Shown here piece after piece: positions 1 to 11,200 of a stretch of DNA of 64,000 nt. The notes beneath the pieces are model-generated. The model was not told where the DNA came from. It saw nothing but the letters and a program-made list of their open reading frames with translations, and did not search any database. Both the position numbers and the translations under genes were made by a program. The DNA is from Lepidodermella squamata (lineage: Eukaryota; Gastrotricha), in the NCBI GenBank assembly GCA_047495785.1, contig JBLDXI010000025.1, forward strand, positions 1,736,001-1,800,000. Direction: 5' to 3'. The stretch's first letter is position 1. Each line of letters begins with the position of its first letter.

Positions 1-58
1 TTTTAAATTTTTGGTAATAAATCAAAATCAGACAGGAAGTAGAGGTGATAGGGTTCAG

Positions 59-805
59 TTATAACTTCATGTCCAACTTTTTCGCTAGATCGGCTGCTGT
101 TTCGCCTTTCAAGTTGCGCATTCCTGCAAGTTCAGGCTTTTCCGTCAACAAATATTGGACGACATCTTTGTAGCCGCCCATCGCAGCATAGTGAATAGCC
201 ATATTTTCATTGTCATGCAAATTGCGAGTGTAAAAGTCAGCACCATTTTTCAACAACAGCTTGACCATTTCGATATTCCCACGTTTCGCTGCTAACATCA
301 AGTATGTGAAGCCTGTAGCGTTGTGCTTCTCCATTTCGAAGTACGTGTTTTCGAGCAGGAATTGGACCATTTCAAAGCGCCCGGTTAAAATAGCTCGCCC
401 AAGTAGCGTATCCAAGTTTTCATCGACTGATTCGAAAAGTTCAGATTCCGAGAATGTGAAGTACTTCACTATCTCGAGGTGCCCGTTATCCAATGCCAAT
501 TGAACGGCTAGAGAGCCTCGATTTGTGCTATCACGCTCATACAGCATATCACCCAGCTCGTCGATAAAGTATTTTACTGCGTCTAAGTTGCCATTGGCAG
601 AGGCTTGCATGAGAGGTGTACGAAAAAAATCTTCGCTGTCTTTGTGCTCGATCAGCATTTTTCTTTGTGATGAGGTAAGCACATTGGAAGACAGAATACC
701 TCGGAGAACCGGAACGTTCCCTGACTTCGCTGCTTCATGGATTCGCCGAGCTTGCATCTCCAAGTCCTCCCCTAATGAAAAAGAGGCTCTTCTGTGATCA
801 GTCAT
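59..805 (-). CDS. Ankyrin-repeat protein, single exon (ANK-1)
   Basis: A 248-aa open frame runs from an ATG at 805 to TAA at 59 with no intron. From about residue 60 it is a run of roughly five ankyrin repeats, shown by GNLDAVKYF, GHLEIVKYF and GNIEMVKLLLKNGAD. The first 60 residues hold IHEAAKSGN and an HKD...RTPLMQASANG signature that recurs in the three neighbouring genes and in the ankyrin exons of the RING genes to the right. No signal peptide, membrane segment or zinc motif is visible. Ankyrin repeats normally bind partner proteins, and the partner is unknown. Together with 1250-1993, 2270-3139 and 3499-4371 it makes a same-strand tandem set of paralogues, most simply local duplicates of a RING-ankyrin gene that lost its RING half, or the reverse. 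Confidence 0.88.
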   Translation of the reverse strand: MTDHRRASFSLGEDLEMQARRIHEAAKSGNVPVLRGILSSNVLTSSQRKMLIEHKDSEDFFRTPLMQASANGNLDAVKYFIDELGDMLYERDSTNRGSLAVQLALDNGHLEIVKYFTFSESELFESVDENLDTLLGRAILTGRFEMVQFLLENTYFEMEKHNATGFTYLMLAAKRGNIEMVKLLLKNGADFYTRNLHDNENMAIHYAAMGGYKDVVQYLLTEKPELAGMRNLKGETAADLAKKLDMKL

Positions 806-1249
806 GAAGTAGATTTGTTCAGTAAATGGAGTGGTTTCTCTTTACTGCGGAAATTATGTAGCGAGAAATCGAGCCGAAATGCTGTTTGCGCCCAAATGTT
901 AGCCCTGGCCTAATGAATAAATGATGATTCCCCAACTTGAACTAACATTTTCTGCACACACGCACTCAAGCAGCTCAAAATAATACTCACGTGCCGATCA
1001 TGTGCAATTTATTAATATTCTCGCAATTCCCGACGTAATCGATTGCAGCTAGCAATCCCACCTGATTGCATGCATAGTATGCAGTGATATTAGCCACTGG
1101 CATGGTCATTATTTATGACAAATAAGCAATGAAAATAAACGAGTCCACGCAAAATAATTGATTCGAGACTAAAAATTGACAGCAAATGAACGCCGACGTA
1201 TGACTATTGGCAGAAATTCTGAAGAAAAAGCACATTAGTTCTATACAAG
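806..1249. other. Intergenic, nothing recognised
   Basis: This AT-rich spacer separates two ankyrin genes on the minus strand. It should hold the promoter of the 59-805 gene and the 3' end of the transcript of neither neighbour. I see no repeat, RNA gene or conserved motif. Confidence 0.6.
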
Positions 1250-1993
1250 TCACTGGTGCATCTGCATTCCTTTAGATTGAATCATTTCGAGGGCGCTCGG
1301 TCCATTCTTTGGCTTGAAATTCGCCAGGTCGGGATCCTTCTCCAACAAAAAACGCACAATATCAACATGGCCACCGCCTATTGCATAATGAATAGCTGCC
1401 ATCTCATTATCGACATGGTTTTGCGAGCGTAAATCAGCACTGTTAGTTCCAACCACCAATTTGACCATTTCAACATCGCCCCGTTTGGCAGCCATCATTA
1501 AATAAGTGTAGCCCTCTTTGTTGCGTTTATCCATGTCGTAGTATGTTATTGACAGCAAGAATCTAACCATCTGATTTTGACCGGCCTGAATTGCGCGGCC
1601 AAGGAGGGTGTCAAGATTCTCGTCCTCGGCTTCAAACAAATCCGGCTCGTGCGAGGTCAGGTATTTCACGACTTCCACCTGTCCATTATCGGTTGCTAAC
1701 TGAACAGCGAGGGAGCGGCGTGGCGTGGTATCTCGCGAAAACAATGAAGCACCGTAATCGCGAACCAGTGATTCGACGATTTCGAGCTTACCGAGCGCCG
1801 CTGCTTGCATAATCGGAGTCCTCGCGAAATCATTGGCATCTTTGTGATCAACCAGGAAACGAAGATACGGGGACTCAGGTCCTTCAGCGTCGAGTATTGC
1901 TCTAAAAGAAGCTAAATTTCCCGTCTTGGCAGCTTCATGAACTTTCACTGCCTTAGAGTACAACTCTGGATTATTGTCCAGGTTGCTTGACAT
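1250..1993 (-). CDS. Ankyrin-repeat protein, single exon (ANK-2)
   Basis: A 247-aa single-exon frame with ATG at 1991-1993. It is collinear with the 59-805 gene along its whole length: VHEAAKTGN near residue 20, then HKDANDFARTPIMQAAALG, GQVEVVKYL, ENLDTLLGRAI, GYTYLMMAAKRGDVEMVKL and AIHYAIGGGHVDIVRFLLEK. These are about five ankyrin repeats. The block DTLLGRAI...YLMMAAKRGD is shared by all four ankyrin-only genes and marks them as recent paralogues. The likely role is intracellular protein binding, with no catalytic motif present. The reading frame is undamaged, so I take it to be functional. Confidence 0.88.
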   Translation of the reverse strand: MSSNLDNNPELYSKAVKVHEAAKTGNLASFRAILDAEGPESPYLRFLVDHKDANDFARTPIMQAAALGKLEIVESLVRDYGASLFSRDTTPRRSLAVQLATDNGQVEVVKYLTSHEPDLFEAEDENLDTLLGRAIQAGQNQMVRFLLSITYYDMDKRNKEGYTYLMMAAKRGDVEMVKLVVGTNSADLRSQNHVDNEMAAIHYAIGGGHVDIVRFLLEKDPDLANFKPKNGPSALEMIQSKGMQMHQ

Positions 1994-2269
1994 GTTCTTG
2001 AGGATTTTCTGACACAGAATACTTCTAAGCGCGAGTACCTTCTAATTTCTCATCGCATGATCCGTCATGATTAATTATTGAACAGTTTTCTTTGCACAAA
2101 CAACTTCGAATTATACGCCGAGTGGGCTTGCGAGACGATATACATGAATAACAAATGAGGCATGAGTTTGCAACAAAAATTTATTATTATTATCCATCGG
2201 GGCAGCTCTATAAGTAAAATTATGGATCGTCAAGCGATAATAATTGAATATCAAAGGTGCCAAGAGACC

Positions 2270-3139
2270 TTAAAGACTGGTTTCAGGAATCTCCATCGTC
2301 GCAGCTTCAGGTAGTTCAAGAGGCAATATCTCGTTCTTGTCAGGAATTCTAGTCAGCTGTTTGCATTCTTTCATGAAGTAGCCAACAATATCTGCATGGC
2401 CGTGAAGAACTGCGTAATGCATTGCCGTGCAGTTATTAAAATGGTGATTCTGTGCCAGAAAACTTGACCCGGCCTCCGCGAGTAGCTTGACTACACGAAG
2501 ATCGCCTTGTTTCGCCGCCATCATCAAATAGGTTTCTCCCTTCATATTTCTCTTCTCGAAATCGATGTAGCGATCTGTGACAAGAAAGCAAACCAAATCG
2601 TAATGGCCTGCTTGAATAGCTCGGCCGAGAAGAGTGTCCAAATTACTGTCCTCTGTACCAACTGGAAAATCAAAATAAACACAGAATTATGGCAGTCTAA
2701 AGTCCATACCTAAATCAGGCTCGAATGATGCAAAAAGTCGAACGATTTCAAGGTGCCCATTCGATGTCGCTACTTGGACTGCAAGAGAATGCTTATCGCT
2801 TTTGTCACGAACAAACAGTGTGACGCCCAGCTCGTGGACAAGGAATTTCACAATATCAAGATAGCCACCCGCTGCAGCTTGAATCAGAGGTGTCCGTCCC
2901 AAATCATTCGGATCTGGGTGTTCAGCTAAAACCTTTCGGTCGAAAGGCGATACATTGCCTGCAAAAAGGAGGCGTTTCAATAGTGCCAGATCGCCTGCGC
3001 GAGTTGCTGCGTGAATTCTTGGTGCGTACTCCTGGATATTTTCCCACTGAACGTCGTAGGAGTAAGTTCGGCCTAAAACCGAAGTAGTTGACGGACGACG
3101 GGCAAGATTCATAGGATGTATTATACTCGAACGAAACAT
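2270..3139 (-). CDS. Ankyrin-repeat protein, two exons (ANK-3)
   Basis: Exon 1 is 3139-2710 and exon 2 is 2661-2270, joined across a 48-bp intron (2662-2709) that starts GTATGG and ends TTTTCCAG. The join keeps the frame (430 + 392 nt) and gives 273 aa. Around the junction it reads ...FEPDL-V-GTEDSNLDTLLGRAI, which matches the uninterrupted paralogues at 1250-1993 and 59-805. Roughly five ankyrin repeats are present, with the family signature HPDPNDLGRTPLIQAAAGG. The intron is absent from the other three ankyrin-only genes, so it was gained here or lost in them. The ATG at 3137-3139 is the first in frame. Confidence 0.85.
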
Positions 3140-3498
3140 GAAATGCGACGAAGAACTGGTTCCTTTTTATTATTTATACACTGACGAGGCCCGCGCACTC
3201 AACATTACGTTAAGTAAACATAAGACCGCATTTCTTGCTGATAGCGCCGTTCTTGGCACCTTAACACGAGGTTCCATTCTTTCCGTTCAATATATCCTAA
3301 ATAATTGAAACAGCCGCAACTGCCCGCTTAATTGAATTTGTAATGCAAGTCCGCTTTCATTGCGCTATAAAAATTTAGTTGGTAAGAGATTCCGTTTGCT
3401 TTTTATTTGCTGAATATAGCACAACGTGATGAAATGAAGCGAGAGCCAAGCTAACTTGGGACATGTGCGAATTTAACAAGTGAACATAATAAACATGA
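3140..3498. other. Intergenic, nothing recognised
   Basis: Spacer between two minus-strand ankyrin genes. A presumptive promoter of the 2270-3139 gene lies at its left end. No repeat or RNA gene was seen. Confidence 0.55.
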
Positions 3499-4371
3499 TT
3501 AAATATTGCGAAGCAACTTCAATCCCAACTTTTGCGCCAATCCAGTCGGCGTTTCTCCAAGGTTATCTGCAGTGTCAGCGAGCTCGGGGCATAGATCCAG
3601 GAGGTATGCCGCAACCTTGCTGTGCCCACCCATCACGGCATAATGCGCCGCCGTGCAATCGTTATCGATGCTGTTCCTGGCCAACACATCTGCACGATTA
3701 GCAACTATCAGCTGAATCATTTCCAAATCGCCACGTTTTGCAGCCATCATTAGATAAGTATCGCCATCTATATTCCTTTTCTCCACGTCGTAGAACATGT
3801 TGTCAAGTAGATATCGGACAACATCTAGCTTTCCGGCTTTGATAGCTTTACTAAGCAGGGTCTCCAGATTGCCATCCTCTGCTTCGAAAAGGTCAGGTTC
3901 GTAGCTGGAGAAAAACTTGACAATATCCAGATGATTGTTCGTAACCGCGAGATGAACAGCTAAGGAATAGCCCTCGTCTTTCTCTCTTGCAAAAACACTA
4001 ACACCCAAATCTTGCACGAGAAATTTGACGATATCTAAATGGCCGTTCGCAGAAGCCTGAAGTAGAGCAGTTCGACCATTGTCTGACATATCTTTGTGGT
4101 CTAACAATGTCATTCGCTGTGAATGCGTGTATTTGCCAGACATAACTGCCTCCTTGAGAGCATCAAGGTTACCAGTTTTTGCGGCTTCGTGAATCTGAAC
4201 TAGGCTGAAATCAGATTCGTTGATTTCGACACTTCCTCTGGGACGGCCGTTGAATGGCCTTGGAGCCACGTTCAATGTGTTTTCGGTCATTTCCGACATA
4301 ATGGGAAGAATTTGGTTAAGATAAGAATCGAAAAGCGATGTCGGCCTCTTAGAATATTTCTCTCCTAGCAT
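3499..4371 (-). CDS. Ankyrin-repeat protein, single exon (ANK-4)
   Basis: A 290-aa single-exon frame (ATG 4369-4371). It is the longest of the four ankyrin-only paralogues because of a 60-residue N-terminal extension containing MSEMTENTLNVAPRPFNGRP, so a shorter start at the internal Met near residue 25 is possible. IHEAAKTGNLDALKEAV leads into LDHKDMSDNGRTALLQASANG, then four to five ankyrin repeats (GHLDIVKFLVQDLG, HLDIVKFFSSYEPD, GKLDVVRYLLDN, GDLEMIQLIVANRAD, GHSKVAAYLLDLCPE). There is no zinc motif and no membrane segment. It is the closest of the four to the RING-ankyrin cluster, which begins only 0.9 kb to the right. Confidence 0.88.
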   Translation of the reverse strand: MLGEKYSKRPTSLFDSYLNQILPIMSEMTENTLNVAPRPFNGRPRGSVEINESDFSLVQIHEAAKTGNLDALKEAVMSGKYTHSQRMTLLDHKDMSDNGRTALLQASANGHLDIVKFLVQDLGVSVFAREKDEGYSLAVHLAVTNNHLDIVKFFSSYEPDLFEAEDGNLETLLSKAIKAGKLDVVRYLLDNMFYDVEKRNIDGDTYLMMAAKRGDLEMIQLIVANRADVLARNSIDNDCTAAHYAVMGGHSKVAAYLLDLCPELADTADNLGETPTGLAQKLGLKLLRNI

Positions 4372-5247
4372 AATGCCATTACCTAGACTCTATATTAATT
4401 TTAAAATAGATGTAAGCTGATGAAGTCCCCAAGTTAGTAGCTCAGAATTAGCAGTCTTCCGACTATTTTCGTGACCTCTTAAGAGCATATGATGTAGAAG
4501 GAATAAACTTTTCGAACTAATTTTGGTTTGGGTGAAGCCTCCTCTCTTACCTTTCAGGATCACTGAGGTCTCTGCCTATTAACCTGCATTATTTATACGT
4601 TATCATGGAGGTGAAATTTAGCTATAAATTCGTCAATGAAAAACTGATTGATACCCAGTGGTGAAAAATCGGAAGTCGGGAAACTAGTATGCACATAGAT
4701 AATGAAATGGGATATTCGGTACGCAACGATATCCTATTTAAAATAGCTCGCCAGTTGTTAAAAAAAATACATGGAAGTCGACATCAGGCATTTTTAGTGC
4801 TTGATCCGCTTATCAAGCCGATAATCGAGAAGCCTGCTGGTGCACTGAAACCTATTTTACATTGCGCGCATCTCTCAACAGGTCAGTCAAGTACTAAGAC
4901 AGATCATTGCTATGATCAAAATAGCCACTTGATAGCTTGAAATCGTCTGAAACGATTGCGCTCACCCCGCATTTCGAGTCTCCTGCCTGAGAAATGGACT
5001 ATGTCTACATTCATGATCTCAACAGCGCATATCGATCAAATTCGAAATGCCGTGAGACATCACCATGATTATTCCCACACTGCCGACTCTCAATCTGTGT
5101 ATCAAAAACGCCAAGTGTAAACGACAAAACAATTTATTTCACAAAACAAAATTTCACAAGGTGTCATCTAGCCAAAAGGCCTTTCGAATCATAAAGCTGC
5201 GCAAATGAAAGAAGTTTGAAGAGAGAGAATTCGACTACAAGTTTGAG
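4372..5247. other. Intergenic spacer between ankyrin-only genes and the RING-ankyrin cluster
   Basis: 876 bp with no supported gene. A plus-strand open frame of 83 codons at 4689-4940 has no recognisable motif and no paralogue in the window, so I do not call it. The right end is the 3' flank of RA-1. Confidence 0.5.
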
Positions 5248-8200
5248 TCAGTTGTGAATATGCTGCAAAAAGATAGAAACAATTTCCAAGGCATTTTCAT
5301 CATCATCATCGTCATCAGCATCTGAAGGTGAAGGCGACGGGGGTTCGCTGGGTTCCGGCTCCGTAACACCTCGAGACCGCAAAAACGCAGCAACTTCGTC
5401 GTGTTTAGCGCGAATCGCCAAGGCAAGCGGCGTATCACCGAAAATCTGCGTTGCCTCCGCACACTCAGGTTTCAAATCAACAAGATAACGAACTACCTCA
5501 AGATGCCCGTTTTGAGTTGCCTCGTGAATGGGCATTTCCCTCACGAAATTTTTCGACCGCTGCAAAGGATCGACGCCTCTCTCGACCAGAAGTTTAACAG
5601 AATCGAGATTGCCGTCCAGACAAGCTGTAAAGATGGGGGTACCACCGAATTTATTCAACTGATTGACATCCGCTCCGAACTCGTCTATTAACAGTTTTAA
5701 TACTTCGGCAGATTGAGAAGCGGCCACGTGGATTAAAGGAAGTCCATTTTCAGCTTTTGCGACTTGTAGCAACTCGGGATCTTTTTTCATTAAACAACGC
5801 ACTAGATCGACCTGCCCACGCCTTACCGGCATCAAAATCGCCATTTCATTCTGAGGGTCAAGTTGTCTAAGATCGGCACCATTTTCTAAGAGAAATTCAA
5901 CGACATCCTTATTACTTCGATAAACCGCTGCATGAACCGGGGTAACTTCAGCGTCCAAATTCACGCAAGCCCCTTTTTCTGAAACCAAAAACTTAACAAC
6001 CTCTAAACGATCAGCAAAGGCAGCGCATAGCAGCGGAGTCATGGCTTTCTTGCAACGGTATTCAAGCATATCAGGTCGAAGTTCCAGCAAGTACCTGAGG
6101 ACTTCGAGATGCCCGCGGCCAGCTGCGATATGGAGAGGTGTGCCAACCTTACTTTCGCAGGTTAAATCAACATCGTGCTGCGTTACAAGGTACTTTAATA
6201 AGTCGAGATGGCCGTAAAAGCAAGCTACTAGTAACAAGTTCATTCCGTCAAGAATTGGGATTTCTACCAGGTATTTCTGGCAATAAGCCGGAGCTGTTTC
6301 TATCATCTCAAATAAAGCAGCGGAGCCTTCGACAGCAGCCAGCTGGAGTCGCTGGAAAGCATCGGCATTGTTATTAGCGTCCAGTTTTTTATAGAGCTAT
6401 GGCAAGAAATAAAAACAATGAAACGCTATTATCAGCATGCCAGACAAATTGGCAAACCTTGGCTTCGGCCTGTAATAAGATGGACCTGGTCGACACAATT
6501 TGGGGCAAATCGGTGAAGAGCAAGCATCCGTCGATGATGTCCAGAGCTCTTTTTTGACAGCGTTCATGTAGTTCAGATAGGTTCCTTGAAAATTCGTCAG
6601 AGAACGGGCATAAGCGCAGAGATTTCAAATGCTTTTCGATCTGAAACAAGTTAATGAAGAAGATAAATTTATAACTTCCACAATTTTTTGCGAATGCTAA
6701 CGGAAATGGCTTGATCTATGACTAAGGTATGGTATGTGAACTTGTACTTGTCATTTTCGAAAAGAGGCTCAATCACGCTCTCGAACGGACTGGCTTGACA
6801 TGTGGGCTGCTACAATATTTCCTGCCGCCCTGCCAAAGCGCTTATGTCAAACGCAGGGTTGGAAAAAAAAATTTCCCCAATCCCACTTTTTTGAAAGTCT
6901 CCATTTCCCCACGAAAAGTGCCTTTTCGCCAAAAAGCTGTTTTTACCAATTTTACAGATGGTATTGCGTAAATACGAGTCACCAGGTAGTTTCCAACACG
7001 TTTGCTCGTACGGCATATGTTACCTCTCATGGAGCTATTCCTAGTGCTAGCTCACGACTCGTACAGAATTTTGCTGCATTTTATTTAAATGATAACAGCT
7101 TTTGAAGTCCCAAATTATTGCAGTTATTCGGTTTCTAGACAGTTTCGATTGTTAACGACTAAAATAATTTATTCTACGATGACGAGGAATAAAGCAAGCG
7201 AGCCTCAAGCTCAAGCACCTCCTCCTTCTAAGGAGAAAGTTCCGTGCAACTTCTGTTCTCGTTCCATGTGGAAAGATCACCTTGAACGACATAAGCAATC
7301 CGTTCACGCAGCAGAGATGGCAGCAGCAAACTCATCAGTCACCACCCACTTCACGAAACTTTCTACGGCGTCTTCGGGCATGCTAAGCCCTCTTGTCGGC
7401 CATCGGCCACCCTGCCGGCCCAAGCACCGGTTCAAAGCTTTCGACATCCTCTATCAGTTCTTCGTTGCTCAGTCCGAGAAATCAACCAACTGCCTCTTCT
7501 CAGATTATTACGTCAAACGGTAGAATTTCTACGTCAAACGTACAGTTGCTTGCATCTCGCATCTACATCATTGCCCCCGAAGCTAGCGCTCCCTTTTCCT
7601 ACGAATGCGCCGGTGAAGGATACTGCGATTTACGAAACACCCAACAAACTGAGTTGAAGCAAGAGAAATCGTCTGTTCCAGTTCTTCAACGAGTATGTAT
7701 CTTAGCCATCCACAGAATGTCGTTTTCAATCGACCGAAACAGTCATTGCGCCCAGTCAAAACTTCTAGATGTCGCAATAGTTACTTCTGGCGAAATTGAA
7801 GACTATACTGTCTTGAAATGGTGAAATCATGCGGCTGCATGCGCTCAGCATCCAGCCAACCAGTACTCCCAGCGAGCGCGTTTCTAGTCTCGTTGGCCTG
7901 GCAATTTCAGGAGAACTTAGGAAATGTAGTTATTGGAAGATTTTGTGGACGACAAAACGTCGAACTGGCAACCACTTGTCAACTCGGAAATCGAACTATC
8001 AGTCAAAATGGCTCGTGAACGTGAGATGATAACTTTTACCGCCCTAGTCAGTGAATGGTGTCGACACAGACCGAACCTCAAACCACTGTACGAGGAGGCA
8101 TCGTTGAACGAACGCAGACAACTGGATGATACACTTTTAGCTACGTTTAAACAAGCGCAGTGTAGGATTGGTTAACGACCTCCAGCAGACGTGGGATAAC

Positions 8201-11200
8201 TGGCCTCTGGTCGCAATGGCCAGAAGCATCGGATGGAGCCTAGACAATGAGGGTGTTATCCGAGCGGCACAGATGATTCTGACGGACGACTGGTCAAAAG
8301 AGCAAGCCGAGAAAGATGACACGACGAGTATGCCTCATAATTCGTAATCGATTGCAACCCTCTAATTCATACCTTCAGCGCCGAGATGTGGGGGTTATTT
8401 GCTGGAGGCAAGGATGACCTTCAGGTTCATCAAGTTGCCCGTCTTCGATACTATTTTTGACTGAAAGACGCTGACCCCGACATTCTGTTTGGGAAAGCGT
8501 TCATAACGATGCAATGGATGGGTGACACAACGCGGAACCTCGTCTAGAACGCTGAGAAATTTCTATCGGACCTAGGCCTGGACATGGTAACCGAATTGCG
8601 TTGAATAACACATAACTTTTTATATATGGGTCTATTTCACCGCCATGGAAAATAAATGTTTTCCATTGTGATATTCCATTTTTAATTCATTTTTATTTAA
8701 TTTTCGAGCGTGTCGGACCCGAAAAAATGAAGCCAGGAGCGCCACTTGTGCCGGATGTCTGTTGTTTTCGGACACGGAGATTAGCATTTTCGGTCAAAAA
8801 ATATTTTTTCGGGCGTGTCGGACCGGACCCCCGACACAGTGGAAAAAAATAAAATAAAATGAAAATTGTGGACACAATGGTGAGAATTACGGACAAGTGA
8901 TGCATGCCACGTGGCGAAATGGACGTAAAAGGGACAGGAACGCAGACAAGAAAGTATAAATCCCCGGTTTTCGCCAAGAAAACTTTAGCTGGGAAAATTT
9001 CGTAATTGGCGTTTTGATGTCGCGGCTCAAGTTCAGCGTAAGGAGCTAATTGCTTGATTTATCAATTTTCTACTCATCGGCTACTTTATTATCAGATCGA
9101 CTCGATTATTGGGGGTGATGATTCGCCGAGCGCATCAGACCGTGTCCAGGGCGGCGTTGTGCAGCGGGGCGCAATCAATCGTGACGTGGAACTCGACAAC
9201 AATGACTATCTTCCTCCCCTTACTGATCCCGTACCTCCTTTCGCCAACCCGTTTCCTTCCATACCCGCCGCGGAAACAATGAAAAGGAAGCGTGGCCGTC
9301 CAAAAAAGGTGATGTTTAATTTGTCGCTTATATTTGTTAAATGAACTGTCTTTTTTTTTAAGGTAGTTGCTCCGCCATCAAGTGCTCCGTCATCAAAAGC
9401 TCCGCCATCTCGTGCAAATCCTCAGCCGGTTGCCGCGAAGAAAGCGAAACCGGCCAACGCACCGGCGCGAATTTATTCTAGCGACGCGAAACTGTTCATT
9501 CTACTGTTTTTCCGCGATAATCTAGATTTGTTCCAAGGTGGAACCACGCAAAAGAGCACGCTATGGACGCGCTGTGCGGTTCTGATTCGACCACTGTTTG
9601 AAACTTTGAAAAATGTTAAAGGTTCCGAAATTTGTCAACGGTTTCGCACTTGGCAAGGACGATTTCGGCTTGCGCACGACAACAATCTGAAATCTGGCAC
9701 GCAGCGGATGGAAGTTGAATTCATGGAGGTTTGGGAAGAAATCTTCGCAGATAAAAGGCTGCTGGACCCGGACTATGTGGAAAATGCGGGTACGTCTGAG
9801 CAGAAGGTCGACTACAGCATCCCTGATCCTGACGACCCTGTTGTTACATCGAAAAATTCGGAGGAAGTCCAAGAAGCGATTGCGCGTGTGTCGAAGTTGT
9901 TACCTGAGCGAAAACAGCCGGCGAAATCACAAGTCGATGCTCAAATCGAACGAAAAACCAACGGCAATGCGAAGAAGACCAAGGGCCAGGCCACCATCGC
10001 TGAATTGTCGCGTTTGACATCTACGATCGAGACCGTGGCAACGCAGCGAGAACGAGAACGTGAACGCCAACATCAAGAAAAAATGATGCTATTGAAAGAG
10101 TATCTTAAGAAGTAGTAGATTTCTCCAAATTAATTGTCTTTGAAAAGATGGTATAAACTAAACGGGCTATGGGCGTTTTCGAACTTGCGAAATTTGTGTA
10201 TTTTTAGATTATTCTTAAATTTGCATTTGTGGCGGAGAATTTCTTTCATGGCTAATGCTCCGGCTAACCTAATGGCTGTTCTCGAGCTGTTCGCGGAAGA
10301 TGATACGGATGAAGAGTTGGATGAGCTGATTGCTGCTGCCGGTGTTGCAGTTGGCAATTTCTTTCGGTTCCGTCTGAATGAGCAGGTGATTTACCGCGTT
10401 GACAATTTCTTTGAAGAAATAGTCCCCCAAATGTGGGAAGAACAGTACCGGCGCTATTTTCGATACGCTCCACAAACTGTTCGTCAATTGATCGAGCTAT
10501 TGCGAAGACGAGTCGAATATCAGTACGGTGATCTGGAGAAAATTGTTCATCTTTTCCTCAATTTTTCTGCAACAATCGACCCGATTCATCGGCTCGCAAA
10601 CCTTTACAACTACTCCGAAACAACTGCCTGGCGGCGAATCAATCTCGTTACCGATTGGCTTTGCGATCTATCTCCGGAGCTCATCACATGGCCTGACCCC
10701 GCTCAACGCGTCCAAATCGCCGCTGATTGGGAGGAAGAAACAGGTTTTGCAGCGATTGGAGCGTTAGACTGCAGTTTGATTCGAATTACACCGCCTTCCA
10801 CTCCAGGTCGAAACAAGTACTTTTCGCGAAAACACACAAGTGCCATCGTCTTACAAGCTGTCTGTTCCCGCCGCAAGGAGTTCACGGATATTTTCGTAGG
10901 CTTTATCGGTTCGGCCCATGATTCAAGAGTGCTCAGAAACTCCCAGCTATACCGGAACGCCACTCAAAATTACAATGTAAGTTCGATTTATACCCTTTCA
11001 CGTTTGAAGCAACGAAATTTTCATTACATTTGCGAAAAAATCACACAAAATTGCAATTTACGAATTTGTCAGGTGCACGGTGAAACTACTAATTTTTTGC
11101 TTTCATTAAGGAATTTTTTGGAGGTAATTCATTCTTACTGGGAGACTCTGGCTATCAGCCCCGACGCTGGTGTGTCACTCCATTCCGCCAAACCGATAAC

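Noticed and set aside
261-797. Plus-strand open frames opposite the first ankyrin gene
   Set aside because: They are the antisense shadow of conserved ankyrin codons and have no motif of their own. The same applies to similar frames opposite the other ankyrin and coil exons.
59-4371. Bacterial or endosymbiont origin for the intron-poor ankyrin genes
   Set aside because: One of the four has a spliceosomal intron and all share a signature with the intron-rich neighbours, so local duplication explains them.
4689-4940. 83-codon plus-strand ORF
   Set aside because: No motif, no paralogue in the window and no coding signature; chance length in an AT-rich spacer.
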